Part shown: one piece after another, positions 9,976-17,211 of the stretch
Layout of the letters: every line of letters begins with the position of its first letter
How positions within the stretch are numbered: position 1 is the stretch's first letter
Source: Timaviella obliquedivisa GSE-PSE-MK23-08B
Lineage (GTDB): Bacteria; Cyanobacteriota; Cyanobacteriia; Elainellales; Elainellaceae
Assembly (NCBI GenBank): GCA_019358855.1
Contig: JAHHII010000008.1
Span: 1-64,000, forward strand
Reading direction: 5' to 3'
Length of the DNA: 64,000 bases
The notes under the pieces: model-generated
Seen by the model: only the letters and a program-made list of their open reading frames with translations
What the model was told of the DNA's origin: nothing
The model's database searches: none
Program-made: the position numbers and the translations under genes

Positions 9976-10083
9976 TTATAAAGCGCCTGATTGCACAAAC
10001 ATATAGCCTATAAAGCCGACACAGACGACAACTAAGAGTAAGGTCATCAACACAGATTCACCTAAATGCTTTGACGCTTTCAT
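9976..10083 (-). CDS. Small single-span membrane protein, 35 residues
   Basis: This short gene has an ATG at 10083 preceded by AAGGAAGA at good spacing, a 35-codon frame and its own terminator. The protein has a charged N-terminus (MKASKHLGES) followed by one hydrophobic helix (about residues 11-31, with MTLLLVVVCVGFIGYMFV) and ends QSGAL. Size and plan resemble the small subunits attached to thylakoid complexes such as photosystem II, cytochrome b6f or NDH-1. The sequence does not match one I can name, so that role is inferred. It is monocistronic, in the spacer between sqdB and the sugar transferase. Confidence 0.7.
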   Translation of the reverse strand: MKASKHLGESVLMTLLLVVVCVGFIGYMFVQSGAL

Positions 10084-10513
10084 AAGTTCTTCCTTTGTCT
10101 ATTTGATGAAATCAATTTATTAAGATGTATCGAGAATAACAGTATTTTAAATAAAGCTACAGAGTGTTACGACTTCTTAAACAAAGGTTAACTTTCTTAA
10201 AAAAGATGAGCGATCGCCCTTTAATGAACGCGATTTATGAGAGCCATAAACAAAAATTCTTTATCCTTTTCGGCGGGTTACTTTCGGAGGATATTTTCGT
10301 TAATTCAATCCTTAAAATTCTAAAAAATGTCCGTTTAATTACTAACAAACTGCTTTCTGAAGGAAATTTGTTTTTTAAGGAAAACCTTATCAACTTCAGT
10401 TAATTTATTCATTTATATGAAGTTCTCGTAAAGCTTTGAAGCTCAAATTTGCTTTGATCCAGGGTGAAGTTATATTTTTATGTACAAACACGGATGTTTT
10501 TTGGGTATTAACG
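10084..10513. other. Spacer without a supported gene
   Basis: A very AT-rich stretch. A 79-codon frame from a GTG at 10164 lacks a Shine-Dalgarno and has a composition like random AT-rich DNA, so I do not count it. The promoters of the small membrane protein (minus) and the sugar transferase (plus) should lie here. Confidence 0.5.
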
Positions 10514-11212
10514 ATGACCCATTACGGAGTTTCAGATCCTGCGTCTGCAATTAGTTCTTATCTTATGCTGGGTGAGCTACCTTCCGTGTTTAAGCTTCTG
10601 GCTCCCCATCGGTCTGTGAACAGTGCCTTGAAGCGATTGATTGACATTGTTGGGGCGATCGCTGGAATGATGATCCTGGCGATGCTGTTTCTCCCGATTA
10701 CGATCGCTATTCGGGCTGAAAGCCCTGGCTCAGTACTTTATAAACAAACGCGCTATGGATTACAAGGTCGTCCTTTTACCTTATTAAAATTTCGTTCGAT
10801 GGTAAAGGATGCAGATCGACTGAAGACGCTAGTACATAACGAAGCTGAAGGTCTAATTTTCAAGAACGAGCAAGATCCGCGCATCACTCGTATTGGTAGA
10901 CTATTGCGACGGACCAGCTTGGACGAGGTGCCCCAGTTCTGGAATGTTTTGGTTGGAGAGATGAGTCTGGTCGGCACCCGTCCGCCCACCCACGATGAAG
11001 TGATTCACTACACCGATCGCCACTGGCAGCGGCTGAATGTTAAGCCAGGACTGACAGGACTCTGGCAAGTGAGTGGGCGATCGGAAATTAAAGACTTTGA
11101 AGAAATTGTTAGTTTAGACCTGCAATATCAGGCGCTCTGGACACCCACATACGATTTGCAAATCATTTTGAGAACTTTTGGGGTGTTGCTAACCAAGTCC
11201 GGAGCTTGCTAA
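10514..11212 (+). CDS. Undecaprenyl-phosphate sugar-phosphate transferase (initiating)
   Basis: This family starts glycan synthesis by moving a sugar phosphate from a nucleotide sugar to the lipid carrier at the inner membrane. The 232-residue protein has one N-terminal hydrophobic segment (about 40-65) and the catalytic block of the bacterial sugar transferases: KFRSM, RRTSLDEVPQFWNV, GEMSLVGTRPP and PGLTGLWQVSGRS. It is the short, single-membrane-segment form. I start at ATG 10514; a TTG at 10436 would add 26 residues without support. It stands apart from the main polysaccharide locus at 27334-41673, which has no initiating enzyme of its own, so it could serve that pathway. Confidence 0.85.
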   Translation: MTHYGVSDPASAISSYLMLGELPSVFKLLAPHRSVNSALKRLIDIVGAIAGMMILAMLFLPITIAIRAESPGSVLYKQTRYGLQGRPFTLLKFRSMVKDADRLKTLVHNEAEGLIFKNEQDPRITRIGRLLRRTSLDEVPQFWNVLVGEMSLVGTRPPTHDEVIHYTDRHWQRLNVKPGLTGLWQVSGRSEIKDFEEIVSLDLQYQALWTPTYDLQIILRTFGVLLTKSGAC

Positions 11213-11311
11213 AAGTGAAGCTAGGCTAGCTTTAACTTCTATCAAACAGAGTCATTTAAGAATGGATGAGGGCGCTATTCTTATAGCATCAAGACCTTAA
11301 GGAGATTTACC

Positions 11312-11929
11312 ATGCAGTTCAATCGGCAGTTGGGCAAAGTGGTCAAGTCTAATACTCACTGCGACTACGTGGTCCAGTTGGATGACAAAATTGATGTCGA
11401 TTATCCTCCTCAAGCCGATGATTACGGATTTGGGTGCTTCGTTAAGCTTGAAGAACCAACGGTTAGAAACTGGGCAGTCGGCATTATCTACAACTCTCAG
11501 TTGATGAATCCTCTGTTTATGAGCAATGGCCCTCGTCTTTCTAGCGAACCTGACCCCCTGTTTACCCCCGATTTAATTTCAGAAACGCGCACACTTTTAG
11601 GAATTGTGCTGATTGGGGCAATGGTAGAAGACGACGGCTTGCTCTACGGCGTTCATGGCATTCCGCGCGTGGTTGTTCCGGTCAACACGCCTGCGTTCTT
11701 AATGAACTCTGACGAAATTTACCGCTTTCACTTGAACCGTAACCAAAAGCCCCAGTTTTCTTACTACAGTCATTTGCTCCGCTTTGGAGGAAGCTTTGCC
11801 TCGCAGCTTACTCAACAGGTTTTGAACGAGTTGGCAGAGAGCCAGCTATTTAATGGCGCTGAGCAACGAGCATTGGAAATTTTGTGCAAAGAGTTGGCTT
11901 GGAAAAATACGATGGGCGCAATGCGATAA
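11312..11929 (+). CDS. Conserved cyanobacterial protein, HAS-barrel-like
   Basis: A 205-residue soluble protein with AAGGAGA before the ATG. The N-terminal part (GKVVKSNTHCDYVVQL, then DDYGFGCFVKLE and VGIIYN) looks like the HAS-barrel found at the start of HerA-type ATPases and related proteins, but no ATPase follows. The second half is helical with no motif I know. No signal peptide or membrane segment is seen. Function unknown; the barrel assignment is tentative. Confidence 0.6.
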   Translation: MQFNRQLGKVVKSNTHCDYVVQLDDKIDVDYPPQADDYGFGCFVKLEEPTVRNWAVGIIYNSQLMNPLFMSNGPRLSSEPDPLFTPDLISETRTLLGIVLIGAMVEDDGLLYGVHGIPRVVVPVNTPAFLMNSDEIYRFHLNRNQKPQFSYYSHLLRFGGSFASQLTQQVLNELAESQLFNGAEQRALEILCKELAWKNTMGAMR

Positions 11930-12035
11930 CTGCTTCTCTATGAGAGATTTGGGTGATGAGTATGCTTTCAGAGCAAGGATTTGGTTAGGCGGGCGATCGC
12001 TATGCTAACCTTAAAAAGCTGTCAAAATTTTCCAT

Positions 12036-12118
12036 AACACCTATGGTTTCGGGTGTTTCTGAAGCTTCCAACCGAATTTTCAGAAGTGCGCCTAGGTGGA
12101 GGAATAACCCGAATGGAG
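12036..12118 (+). promoter_or_regulatory. rpsB leader with two short hairpins
   Basis: AACACC (12036-12041) can pair with GGTGTT (12052-12057), and CTGAA (12059-12063) with TTCAG (12079-12083). GGAG at 12115 serves the ATG at 12130. Ribosomal protein leaders often fold to bind the protein they encode, so autoregulation by S2 is plausible. The stems are short and this is a weak call. Confidence 0.3.
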
Positions 12119-12129
12119 TTACAAAAATT

Positions 12130-12903
12130 ATGCCCGTTGTTTCTTTGGCTCAATTACTAGAGTCTGGTGTTCACTTTGGTCACCAAACCCGCCGTTGGAA
12201 TCCTAAGATGTCTCCTTACATCTACACTTCCCGTAACGGTGTTCATATTATTGACTTGGTGCAAACTGCCCAGTTGATGGAAGACGCTTATGTTTATTTA
12301 CGCACTGCCTCTGAGCAAGGTAAGAAAGTTTTGTTTGTTGGCACCAAGCGGCAGGCAGCCGGAATTATTGCCCAAGAAGCGCTGCGCTGTGGCTCGTACT
12401 TTGTTAACCAACGCTGGTTGGGTGGGATGTTAACCAACTGGACAACCATCAAGACCCGGGTCGATCGCCTTAAAGAATTAGAGCGTCGGCAAGATACGGG
12501 CGCACTTGACCTGTTGCCTAAAAAAGAAGCGGCGGTTTTACGTCGTGAGCTAGAAAAGCTTCAGAAATATCTCGGCGGCATCAAAGCAATGCGGAAGATT
12601 CCTGATATTGTTTTGCTGGTGGATCAGCGGCGCGAGTACAATGCCGTGCAAGAGTGCCAAAAACTCAATATCCCGATCGTATCTTTGCTAGATACAAACT
12701 GCGACCCAGACACCGTTGATGTTCCTATTCCGGCTAACGATGATGCAATTCGGTCTATTAAGCTAATTGTGGGTCGTTTGGCAGATGCCATTTACGAAGG
12801 TCGTCATGGTCAACTTGAGGTTGAAGAAGACTACGATGACGAAGAGTACGATTATGACGAAGGCGATTTTCCCGCTGATGAAGAGGAAACTGAGGAAGCG
12901 TAA
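12130..12903 (+). CDS. rpsB: 30S ribosomal protein S2
   Basis: S2 binds the 16S rRNA on the back of the small subunit and is needed to bring S1 to the ribosome. The product is 257 residues from [20 protein letters not shown], with the conserved [23 protein letters not shown] and [10 protein letters not shown]. The ATG at 12130 is the family start; an earlier in-frame ATG at 12043 only extends into the leader. The C-terminal 30 residues are strongly acidic (Glu/Asp/Tyr), a tail common in cyanobacterial S2. tsf follows after 28 bases, the usual rpsB-tsf operon. Confidence 0.97.
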   Translation: MPVVSLAQLLESGVHFGHQTRRWNPKMSPYIYTSRNGVHIIDLVQTAQLMEDAYVYLRTASEQGKKVLFVGTKRQAAGIIAQEALRCGSYFVNQRWLGGMLTNWTTIKTRVDRLKELERRQDTGALDLLPKKEAAVLRRELEKLQKYLGGIKAMRKIPDIVLLVDQRREYNAVQECQKLNIPIVSLLDTNCDPDTVDVPIPANDDAIRSIKLIVGRLADAIYEGRHGQLEVEEDYDDEEYDYDEGDFPADEEETEEA

Positions 12904-12931
12904 ATAAAAGAAGTGACATAGAGGGAAAAAC

Positions 12932-13591
12932 ATGGCTGAGATATCGGCAAAACTTGTCAAGCAACTGCGCGATAAAACAGGTGCAGGCATGATGGACTGC
13001 AAAAAAGCCTTAGGTGAAACCGAAGGCGATGTTGAAAAAGCGATGGAGTGGCTTCGTCAGAAGGGCATTACTTCAGCAGAGAAGAAAGCTGGAAAGATTG
13101 CTTCTGAAGGTTTAGTGGGAAGCTATATTCATACAGGCGGACGGGTTGGCGTGTTGGTAGAAATCAACTGCCAGACCGACTTTGTTGCTCGGAACGAGGC
13201 GTTTCAGGCATTGGTCAAAGATGTGGCAATGCAAATTGCTGCTTGTCCTAATGTGGAATATGTCAAAGCTAGTGACATTCCTGCTGAAGTGGTTGCGAAG
13301 GAAAAAGAGATTGAGATGGGGCGTGATGACTTGGGTAGCAAGCCTGCCGCCATGCGTGAAAAGATCGTTGATGGGCGGATAGAGAAGCGACTGAAGGAAC
13401 TATCGTTGATGGATCAACCCTATATCAAAGATCAGAGCATCACGGTGGAGGATTTGGTTAAGCAAAACGTTGCGGGTCTGGGTGAAAACATTCAGGTGCG
13501 ACGCTTTGTTCGGTTTGTTATGGGCGAAGGCATCGAAAAGCGAGAGGAAGATTTCGCTGCTGAAGTGGCTGCCCAAATGGGAGTGAAGTAA
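12932..13591 (+). CDS. tsf: Elongation factor Ts
   Basis: EF-Ts releases GDP from EF-Tu so it can reload GTP. The 219-residue protein has the N-terminal UBA-like domain ([20 protein letters not shown]) and the core sequence [19 protein letters not shown] that contacts EF-Tu. It is the short cyanobacterial form with a single dimerisation subdomain. It is cotranscribed with rpsB and closed by the terminator at 13625. Confidence 0.97.
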   Translation: MAEISAKLVKQLRDKTGAGMMDCKKALGETEGDVEKAMEWLRQKGITSAEKKAGKIASEGLVGSYIHTGGRVGVLVEINCQTDFVARNEAFQALVKDVAMQIAACPNVEYVKASDIPAEVVAKEKEIEMGRDDLGSKPAAMREKIVDGRIEKRLKELSLMDQPYIKDQSITVEDLVKQNVAGLGENIQVRRFVRFVMGEGIEKREEDFAAEVAAQMGVK

Positions 13592-13624
13592 TTCCTTCAA
13601 TCTATTGGTTGATGAAATAACGTA

Positions 13625-13650
13625 AGGCAGGTCGCGTGACCTGCCTTTTA
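13625..13650 (+). terminator. Terminator of rpsB-tsf
   Basis: AGGCAGGTC and GACCTGCCT form a nine-base-pair stem with a four-base loop, followed by TTTT. Confidence 0.85.
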
Positions 13651-13671
13651 TGTCCTTGAGGTAAGAGTGTA

Positions 13672-14712
13672 ATGGTGAGCGCAATTGAACAGGTAGAACG
13701 CGAACTTAATATTTTGAATCAGGCGATCGCTTCTTTGGCTGAAGAATACTACAGCGTTTATAGCAGCTATCTATCGGCGCTGGGGGCAGCCGTTCGTCAG
13801 CAGATGATCTTAGCGAGCTATCACGTTTGCACGCGCGGCTATCCTCAGCAGTTTCTTACCCTATCGCTTAACCAGCAGCAGCAACTCCAGCGTGACCTGC
13901 GGCACCTTGCCAAACAAGCCCAGATGGATCTGGCGGCAAAAGTGACTGTGATTAAACCGATCGACTTTTCCAAGGTTCAAACTTCTAACGCTGAAGAAAT
14001 GGCGCGATCGATCGCTGCTCACCTTTTAGAAATGCGCACAGAATTAGACAGGCAAGAAGGCTTTGCCAATGACGATCAATCAGAGTTTGATGAATTGCAA
14101 GCGGAAAGCATGGATTTAATTGACTCAGTTTTTGGCGAACCAGATGAGCCAAATCAGCCAGATAACGAAACAGAGCCAGGTGCGCAACAAGCCAACCAGG
14201 AACTCTTCGCCGCTATTTTTCGCAACGAGTCTTCCGACGAAATGCCTTCTTCAGATCTTCCATTTGACGAAGCTAGAGCCTTAATTCCTAAAGATCTTTT
14301 CCACTGGCAGAAGGACTTAGAGGAAAAAATCTCTGACGAACTGCAAACTCTTTCCCAAGTCACCAATCGCGCGCTGCAACAGGCAGATATTTTGCCCAAG
14401 CGCTTACCCGAGCCTATTTTGGAAGTGGCATCTAGAGCCGATCTCTCTGGCGAATCTGCTGCCCCAAATCTTCTGAGCCTGGTCATTCAAACGCCGTCTA
14501 ATCAGGAAGCCTCGACAACGCAAGTGATGGCAATTCGGCTGCGGTTGTCGGAGATTGAATTTAGTGATCCGATGGTGCTGAACGGACGATCGCAAATCCG
14601 TAAGTTATCGGTTCGTCTTGCCAAACTCAAGCGAGAATATCAGAAAAAGCATCGGCAAAAAGCGATCGCTCAAGCTGAGGCGGCATGGCGATCGAGTTGG
14701 TATGAGGACTAG
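13672..14712 (+). CDS. Conserved cyanobacterial hypothetical protein
   Basis: A 346-residue soluble protein, largely helical. The N-terminus (about 1-90) is a predicted coiled coil with YYSVYSSYLSALGAAVRQQM and a CTRGYPQQF segment. The middle (about 120-200) is acidic and low in complexity. The C-terminus is basic (REYQKKHRQKAIAQAEAAW). No enzyme motif, signal peptide or membrane span is seen. It starts after the tsf terminator and precedes an AT-rich insert. I do not recognise a function. Confidence 0.65.
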   Translation: MVSAIEQVERELNILNQAIASLAEEYYSVYSSYLSALGAAVRQQMILASYHVCTRGYPQQFLTLSLNQQQQLQRDLRHLAKQAQMDLAAKVTVIKPIDFSKVQTSNAEEMARSIAAHLLEMRTELDRQEGFANDDQSEFDELQAESMDLIDSVFGEPDEPNQPDNETEPGAQQANQELFAAIFRNESSDEMPSSDLPFDEARALIPKDLFHWQKDLEEKISDELQTLSQVTNRALQQADILPKRLPEPILEVASRADLSGESAAPNLLSLVIQTPSNQEASTTQVMAIRLRLSEIEFSDPMVLNGRSQIRKLSVRLAKLKREYQKKHRQKAIAQAEAAWRSSWYED

Positions 14713-14892
14713 GGAAGGGGGCGATTGTTGGTATGTTGTGGGGAGCAGAGTATGGAGGGGGCGATCGGGGGAGGTCTAATGTGAAAATTCGGTGCAGCTC
14801 TTCTGCCTCATATAAAGGATGCAGAAAAGCTTTTGGTACAGTGTTCTGGAAAAGCAGTTAACCGTTAGGCTTTGTACCTAAAAAGGGGATGA

Positions 14893-16266
14893 ATGATAAA
14901 TTTTGATAGCAGCGATATTAGAGAAATACTGAAAAAACTTTCACCAACGACAGACTTTGACAGTTCTTTCACTTTTCACTACGACGAGACAAATAATCAT
15001 AGAAAATTTTATGTAAGAGAAAACAATGTAAAGGAAATCGACTTCAATGTCTCTTTTAATTCAAATTTTATTTTGGGAGGTTTAGTTCATGAAGGCTCCA
15101 AGCCTGATATTAGACCTTTGTTCAGTAGCCTTAATCTACAAAATAATATCAGAGACGTAAAATTTAAACACATTGCAAAGGGAGACGACTTTTTTAGCTG
15201 CTTAAAATCCATAAAGTTAAATTGTTTCTTAAAGTATTTCTTGGAAAACAATTTATATGTTCACTATTCAAGTGTAAACATTCTTTACTGGTCTATTGTA
15301 GATATTATTGATTCTGCAATAGTAAGTGCAAAAGAAGAACTACAGATAGATCTAGGTCTTGCCGACTATCTGAAAAATGACTTGTATAAGCTCGCAAAAC
15401 TTGAAAATGAATCCATAACTAAATTATTTTATAACTCTGGCTATCCTAATATAAAAAAGGAATTAGTTCGAGAATTTATTGAAGCATTAATTTCAATGTT
15501 TGATGGATATATAGACACAGAAGAATTTCATTTTGGATTAACTTATCTTAAACAAATACTCAAACTATCAAAGAGAAAAGATTCACTTCCATTCGTAATG
15601 GACGAGAAAGATCATGTGTTAATAGAAAATTACTCACAATTCTATCTAAGACCTGTATATATGTTTAAGAACTCAACTCATATTTTTGATAACGAAATAT
15701 CTATTTCGGAAATTTTCGACGGCTATAGAATTACTGATACAAACCAGGAGGTAAAAAATTATTCTTTTGTTGATTCGCAGTATGAATTATTTATTCAAGC
15801 TTCAGATATTTTCGTTGGCTTGATTGGCAAGTTCAATAACTATATAAATGCCAGTTCAAGAGAAAAAATAATAAACGACTTTGATACTTTGACTGAGATG
15901 CAATTGAGCAACCTTAAATTTATATTCGATTTAATAGATAGGTCTAAAGACAAGAATATTGCCTTCTTTTGCCAAGTAGATAGTCACGAAGAATTGTCAA
16001 AGATGCAATTCTTAAATGAAATTAGTAATTCTAAAAAGGCTTCAAGGAGGGAACCTAAAAAGATTGAAGACCAGTCTCAATGTTCTGTATGCAAGATCAC
16101 AAATGCTGAAATAGATGAAATAAGTGACTTGGATATTCATAAAGTGGTTATAAAGCTAACTTCTTCTGGTATGTGTTTAAATCACATAATAGGATATCTA
16201 GAACTGAGGAAGTTTGGTGGATTGATTGGGAAAGAATTACTGAAGTCGCTGAAAGATTGCAATTAA
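14893..16266 (+). CDS. DUF3800-like protein with C-terminal CxxC/CxxH motif
   Basis: A 457-residue protein, preceded by AAGGGGATGA. Near the start, FHYDET (Asp31, Glu32) followed by FILGGLVHEG, then VKFKHIA (near 90), and later LFIQASDIFVGLIGKF (Gln302, Asp305) follow the order of acidic residues in the DUF3800 family, proteins of RNase H-like fold often found in mobile and defence regions. The tail adds C397-x2-C400 and C428-x2-H431, which could bind zinc. Codon use is strikingly AT-rich (AAA, ATA, TTA everywhere) against the GC-balanced neighbours, with no GCGATCGC in the gene, so recent transfer is likely. The family match is by motif order only. A nuclease or defence role is a guess. Confidence 0.6.
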   Translation: MINFDSSDIREILKKLSPTTDFDSSFTFHYDETNNHRKFYVRENNVKEIDFNVSFNSNFILGGLVHEGSKPDIRPLFSSLNLQNNIRDVKFKHIAKGDDFFSCLKSIKLNCFLKYFLENNLYVHYSSVNILYWSIVDIIDSAIVSAKEELQIDLGLADYLKNDLYKLAKLENESITKLFYNSGYPNIKKELVREFIEALISMFDGYIDTEEFHFGLTYLKQILKLSKRKDSLPFVMDEKDHVLIENYSQFYLRPVYMFKNSTHIFDNEISISEIFDGYRITDTNQEVKNYSFVDSQYELFIQASDIFVGLIGKFNNYINASSREKIINDFDTLTEMQLSNLKFIFDLIDRSKDKNIAFFCQVDSHEELSKMQFLNEISNSKKASRREPKKIEDQSQCSVCKITNAEIDEISDLDIHKVVIKLTSSGMCLNHIIGYLELRKFGGLIGKELLKSLKDCN

Positions 16267-16438
16267 GAAGATTGCTGACACCTTAAGATGGCAAAGCCGA
16301 TCGCCCTCTACCCATTCGCATTCAACCAATAGCTCAAATCATCCATTGAACTAAAGTTTAGGAGCGCGACCCTAACGGTGTCTGTGAAGCAGCGCGCCAG
16401 AGACGAGAGTTTGTCGGGCGAGAGGGAGGAGAGGCGAT

Positions 16439-16462
16439 CTCTTCGAGTTACTCAAGGGGGCG
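16439..16462 (+). repeat. Degenerate copy of the dispersed 32-base repeat
   Basis: CTCTTCGAGTTACTCAAGGG matches the core of the repeat at 58739-58770 with a few changes and a two-base gap. It lies in the 240-base spacer between the DUF3800-like gene and vapB, which otherwise shows no gene. Confidence 0.5.
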
Positions 16463-16506
16463 TTAAGGCTAAAATATAGAGACCATGCTTTGTGTCTGGT
16501 TTCTCT

Positions 16507-16719
16507 ATGCAAATAACTCTCAATCTTGACGAAGCTCTTCTCGACGAAGCCTTCCAGCTTACGAACCTCGCCACTCAAGAAGAACTGCTTAACTTGGCGC
16601 TGAAAGAACTGGTGCGATCGCGCCGCAAGAGGAATCTGCTTGACCTTGCAGGACAAATTCAGTTTACCGAAAACTTCGACCACAAAGACCTCCGCCAAAC
16701 TCGTCATGCTGCTGATTGA
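16507..16719 (+). CDS. vapB: VapB-type antitoxin
   Basis: A 70-residue protein starting MQITLNLDEALLDEAFQLT, a ribbon-helix-helix-like DNA-binding start, followed by ATQEELLNLALKELVRSRRK. Antitoxins of this kind cover the PIN toxin and repress their own operon. The ATG at 16507 is preferred over a GTG at 16492. The end overlaps the vapC start by 14 bases, typical of translational coupling in type II toxin-antitoxin pairs. Confidence 0.82.
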   Translation: MQITLNLDEALLDEAFQLTNLATQEELLNLALKELVRSRRKRNLLDLAGQIQFTENFDHKDLRQTRHAAD

Positions 16720-17104
16720 TACCTCTGTTTGGATCAGTGTTTTTCGAGATCGTACGGGTCAGGTTCGCCAGAAACTCGAAGCCTTGATTGGCGATCAGGA
16801 AGTTGTACTGACACGATTCACTCATCTGGAACTGCTTCAGGGAAGTTTGAATGAAAAAGAGTGGACACTTCTCTCTACCTATCTCGAAACTCAAAATTAC
16901 ATTGAACTGACGAATGATTCCTGGCAAGCGGCTGCACGAATTTATTATGATTTGCGGCGCAAAGGGCTAACGGTTCGCAGTCCGATTGATTGCTGCATTG
17001 CTCAAGCTGCCTTGGAGAATGATTTGCTTTTGATTCACAACGATCGTGACTTTGAAACAATTGCTCAAGTGCGGTTGCTTCAAAACTTCTGCTTTCAACC
17101 TTGA
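16706..17104 (+). CDS. vapC: VapC-type PIN-domain ribonuclease toxin
   Basis: A 132-residue PIN-domain protein from MLLIDTSVW. The acidic metal-binding residues are all present: Asp5, Glu42 (THLELLQG), Asp95 (SPIDCCIA) and Asp113/Asp115 (HNDRDF). VapC toxins cleave tRNA or rRNA when the antitoxin is lost. The start inside vapB fixes the ATG at 16706; a longer frame from 16640 is just the shadow of vapB. All catalytic residues are intact, so it should be active. Confidence 0.87.
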   Translation: MLLIDTSVWISVFRDRTGQVRQKLEALIGDQEVVLTRFTHLELLQGSLNEKEWTLLSTYLETQNYIELTNDSWQAAARIYYDLRRKGLTVRSPIDCCIAQAALENDLLLIHNDRDFETIAQVRLLQNFCFQP

Positions 17105-17211
17105 ATCTTTGCTGTGGTTGCTACCCATTTCCAATTGCCCTAAACCTTTTGAACTTGCGAACGATAATATGACAGGTGGATGGCATTAAAGGGAACTCCC
17201 GAGGAGTAACG

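Noticed and set aside
10164-10403. 79-codon frame on the plus strand before the sugar transferase
   Set aside because: GTG start without a Shine-Dalgarno, AT-rich composition and no recognisable sequence.
16640-16705. Longer N-terminus for VapC
   Set aside because: It is the out-of-frame shadow of vapB; the PIN fold begins at MLLIDTSVW.
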